DNA of 64,000 nt. Origin: Coniferiporia sulphurascens. Lineage: Eukaryota; Basidiomycota; Agaricomycetes; Hymenochaetales; Hymenochaetaceae. The stretch is from contig NBBA01000003.1 of the NCBI GenBank assembly GCA_002794785.1, positions 744,001 through 808,000 of the forward strand, given 5' to 3'. The notes under the pieces are model-generated. The model made no database searches. It was not told where the DNA came from and saw only the letters and a list, made by a program, of their open reading frames with translations. Shown here piece by piece: positions 61,637-64,000 of the stretch (position 1 is the stretch's first letter; every line of letters begins with the position of its first letter). Both the position numbers and the translations under genes were made by a program.

Positions 61637-64000
61637 GAGGAGAAAGCGGCGAGGAGCCTGGGCGCTGACTTGGGCGGACGAGAGCGGGGTCTGGGCGAGT
61701 AATTGGGAATACGAGGACGACGTTGTCGTCGTTGTCGACTGAGTCGACGTGAGAGTTGTGGACGGATGTCTGGCGTCGTCTGGGGGGACGACGCCGACGA
61801 TGTACTAGAGTAGTTGGGAGAAACAAGCGACGAGCGGTGTCCGCGGAGCCTAAGGCGGGACTTCCGAATTCGTCGAAAAAAAAGCGGTCCCGGTCTCGGG
61901 CGGAAACACCCGGCATCACATCGGTTTTGCTTTATCCGGGTTTCAGATCGAATTAAAACGATATCAGCGATTAATGATGCACACGTAATATGAAATATAT
62001 AAATGTGGCATTGCTATCGGCGGATTAATTTCATTCCTGCTGGGACTCGTGTCGACCTTGCCTCGGTCATCTGTTCTCGCTCGCGACTCTAGTGCGACGC
62101 CCGCTCTTTATCTATCATAGGGGGTCCCATATGATTTCCCCTTACTCGCCCTACTTTACTTCTAGATCTCCAAATCTCATGTTAAGAAGGTCTCTTCGGG
62201 TGATTCTAAACGTTGCATGTTATCTTGACTGCTTCGTCCAAAAAATGTGCCCTCCATGTGACCTATCGGCTACGGATTCCTCACTTACTAAATGTACCCA
62301 CTGCAACACTACGCGTTTCTTCTTTTCTTCCTCGCTCCCTCAGTCCAGCGGCCAGTCCATGAAGCAGTGAACATGGGAACGGCGCGGTATTGGATTTTAC
62401 TCGCCAATGATGATGCACCGGCGGCCCGGAACAGCCATCAGATCTTTCGTCTTGTGCTTGGGTGCATTTCAAATTGACATATTTACCCGAATCCGGGCTA
62501 TGATTTGGGCTTCAACGCACGCTATCAACATTGTGGCAAAGGGTAACACACGCCATCATGATGGCAACGAGTCTTAGTGATATCTCAATACAGCGATGGG
62601 TGGCTCTACAACACGCCGCTCTTCCGATTTTTTATTCCCAGTAGGAGATGTTAAACCACGCCTTCGAAAGTGGACTATTCCGTCAGCACTCCCTCGTCCT
62701 TCCCCTCTCGAATCTGTGAAGGGCGACGAGGGCGCTTCCTGGATAAAGACAAGTACGTGGCTACGAAGGATGAATGAAAGATGGAACGCACGAAACCACT
62801 TGTCTGTGGTGTCCCGCTCAACTCAGTGACCGTCGTTCTTCATCTCCGATGGGCGGCAACCCCGTTTGTAACGGCAGTGGGTGGTGAGGCAGAGACATGA
62901 CGGGCCCCTTCTGGCCACAGCCATACGTGTTCGCGACGTTTCGGCCCAAAATAACCAGTGCGCCCCCATGAGTTTGCTCGGTGTCCCCATGCCCGATAGA
63001 ATTAGCATTAAACGGTTATCACATTGGCCCCGCCCTCGTAAGCTTCGGTTCTTGAGGCCTTATTTTCTCTGCCCTCGACAACGTGAAGGTCACGATCATC
63101 GCGGCCACTGTCGGAATACTTGCTTCATTGCCTTCGGTTCATTGGAATCATTGCGGCTGGCTTTTTTCGATGCTTTTTCCGGTGACAGAGTACCAAGATG
63201 GCCGTGACTTTTTTCAAAAGTAATAGTTGGCGCGCTCTTAACGGAACAAATCGGCAAGGACTGAAACTGGAACAGACTTGTAAGGTTACTCGGTACAAGT
63301 ACGGATCCAGCACATTATTGGCCTCGATTCAATTCTGACAAGGCCGACAGAACTGCAGATGCCGTTAGCAAAACACCTTTACTACCCCATGCGAACGTGC
63401 GCCCGCATTTAGCGGCCAGGGTTCTGCTGAAAGTGATGCACATCATATCCCGCTGATTACAAGTCTCGTTTTATCCACAAAAAGCCACGCCCGCCAGAAA
63501 GCGACCCTCGGACCGTCGCACACCGGATTCTTTAGGTCAAGGGGTGCTTCGCAAGTCAAGGAGTCTGTGTGTGGAAGTTCCCTCATTGCTTATTCAAGTA
63601 TAGCTAGCGGGGCGCCGTGTCGACTTTTTCGCTTTCTCGAGGAGCGTACGCGTTTCCTTTATAAGGGAAATGAACGATAAGTGCGCGCGAAGGTCTTCAC
63701 AGGGCTGAGTTCAGTTGGGATAGGGATTGTTCGTCTCTTTCTTAAACAAACTACTACTTAGGATTGAGATCCGTCAACTTACAATAACCGCGACCATCGA
63801 CCATCAATACACATACGTAACGAAAACCGTCATTACTCCTCTTCCTCTCCTTACATCAAGGAAGTCACTTGGAAGTTCTGTATCTGTTAGCGACAAGAAG
63901 GGACGCAGCTTTATATAAGCGTTTTCTGCTCTGTTAAATTGGAAAGCAGGGTCATTATATTCGTTCAGGAAGGTCATAGGCAACCCAAACTTTTGATCTC
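61637..64000. other. Gene-poor right end
   Basis: Upstream flank of the preceding minus-strand gene, then about 2 kb with only short frames on both strands and no domain. Texture resembles the gene-poor stretches at 1-3.8 kb and 10-14 kb. Confidence 0.45.

Overview
The window is nuclear DNA of a filamentous basidiomycete, almost certainly an Agaricomycete. Genes are cut by many short introns (about 50-65 nt, GT-AG with CTAAC/CTGAC-like branch sites, a few GC-AG). Families typical of Agaricomycetes are present: DUF6699 proteins and single-pass membrane proteins with an N-terminal beta-sandwich-like ectodomain. No tRNA, rRNA, CRISPR array or intact transposon was found. Exon models were worked out by eye from reading frame, splice sites and family conservation.

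Left third (1-23 kb), gene-poor and family-rich: two tandem paralogous membrane proteins (end of one at 2-926, a full copy at 3983-5189); four DUF6699 genes (6340-7441 minus, 14535-15411, 16030-16922 and 21862-22782 plus), at least three of which share one phase-1 intron just before the domain; two relic-like loci with the same proline-rich two-exon layout but no domain (8978-9908 minus, 17182-17999 plus); and a LYAR nucleolar zinc-finger gene (19841-21637). Long stretches between them carry no convincing gene. One stretch contains a diverged direct repeat (about 2.08-2.60 kb and 7.90-8.49 kb).

Middle (24-42 kb), housekeeping plus some accessory loci: the autophagy E2-like enzyme Atg3, GPI-transamidase subunit PIG-U/Gab1, an inverted decayed short-chain dehydrogenase (SDR) copy, an F-box/LRR-like protein, a CLC chloride channel/transporter with CBS domains, the intact SDR, an Arf-related GTPase (ARFRP1/Arl3), V-ATPase proteolipid c'' (Vma16) and a Yippee-like zinc protein. 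Several neighbours are divergently transcribed from short shared intergenic regions.

Right third (42-62 kb): the CHD1-type chromatin remodeller, a single-pass membrane protein with a large N-glycosylatable ectodomain, SNAPc subunit 3 (snRNA transcription), ATP sulfurylase (Met3), a Psr1/2-type HAD phosphatase, and a large membrane/coiled-coil protein that looks like two genes but is best read as one. The last 2.3 kb shows no gene.
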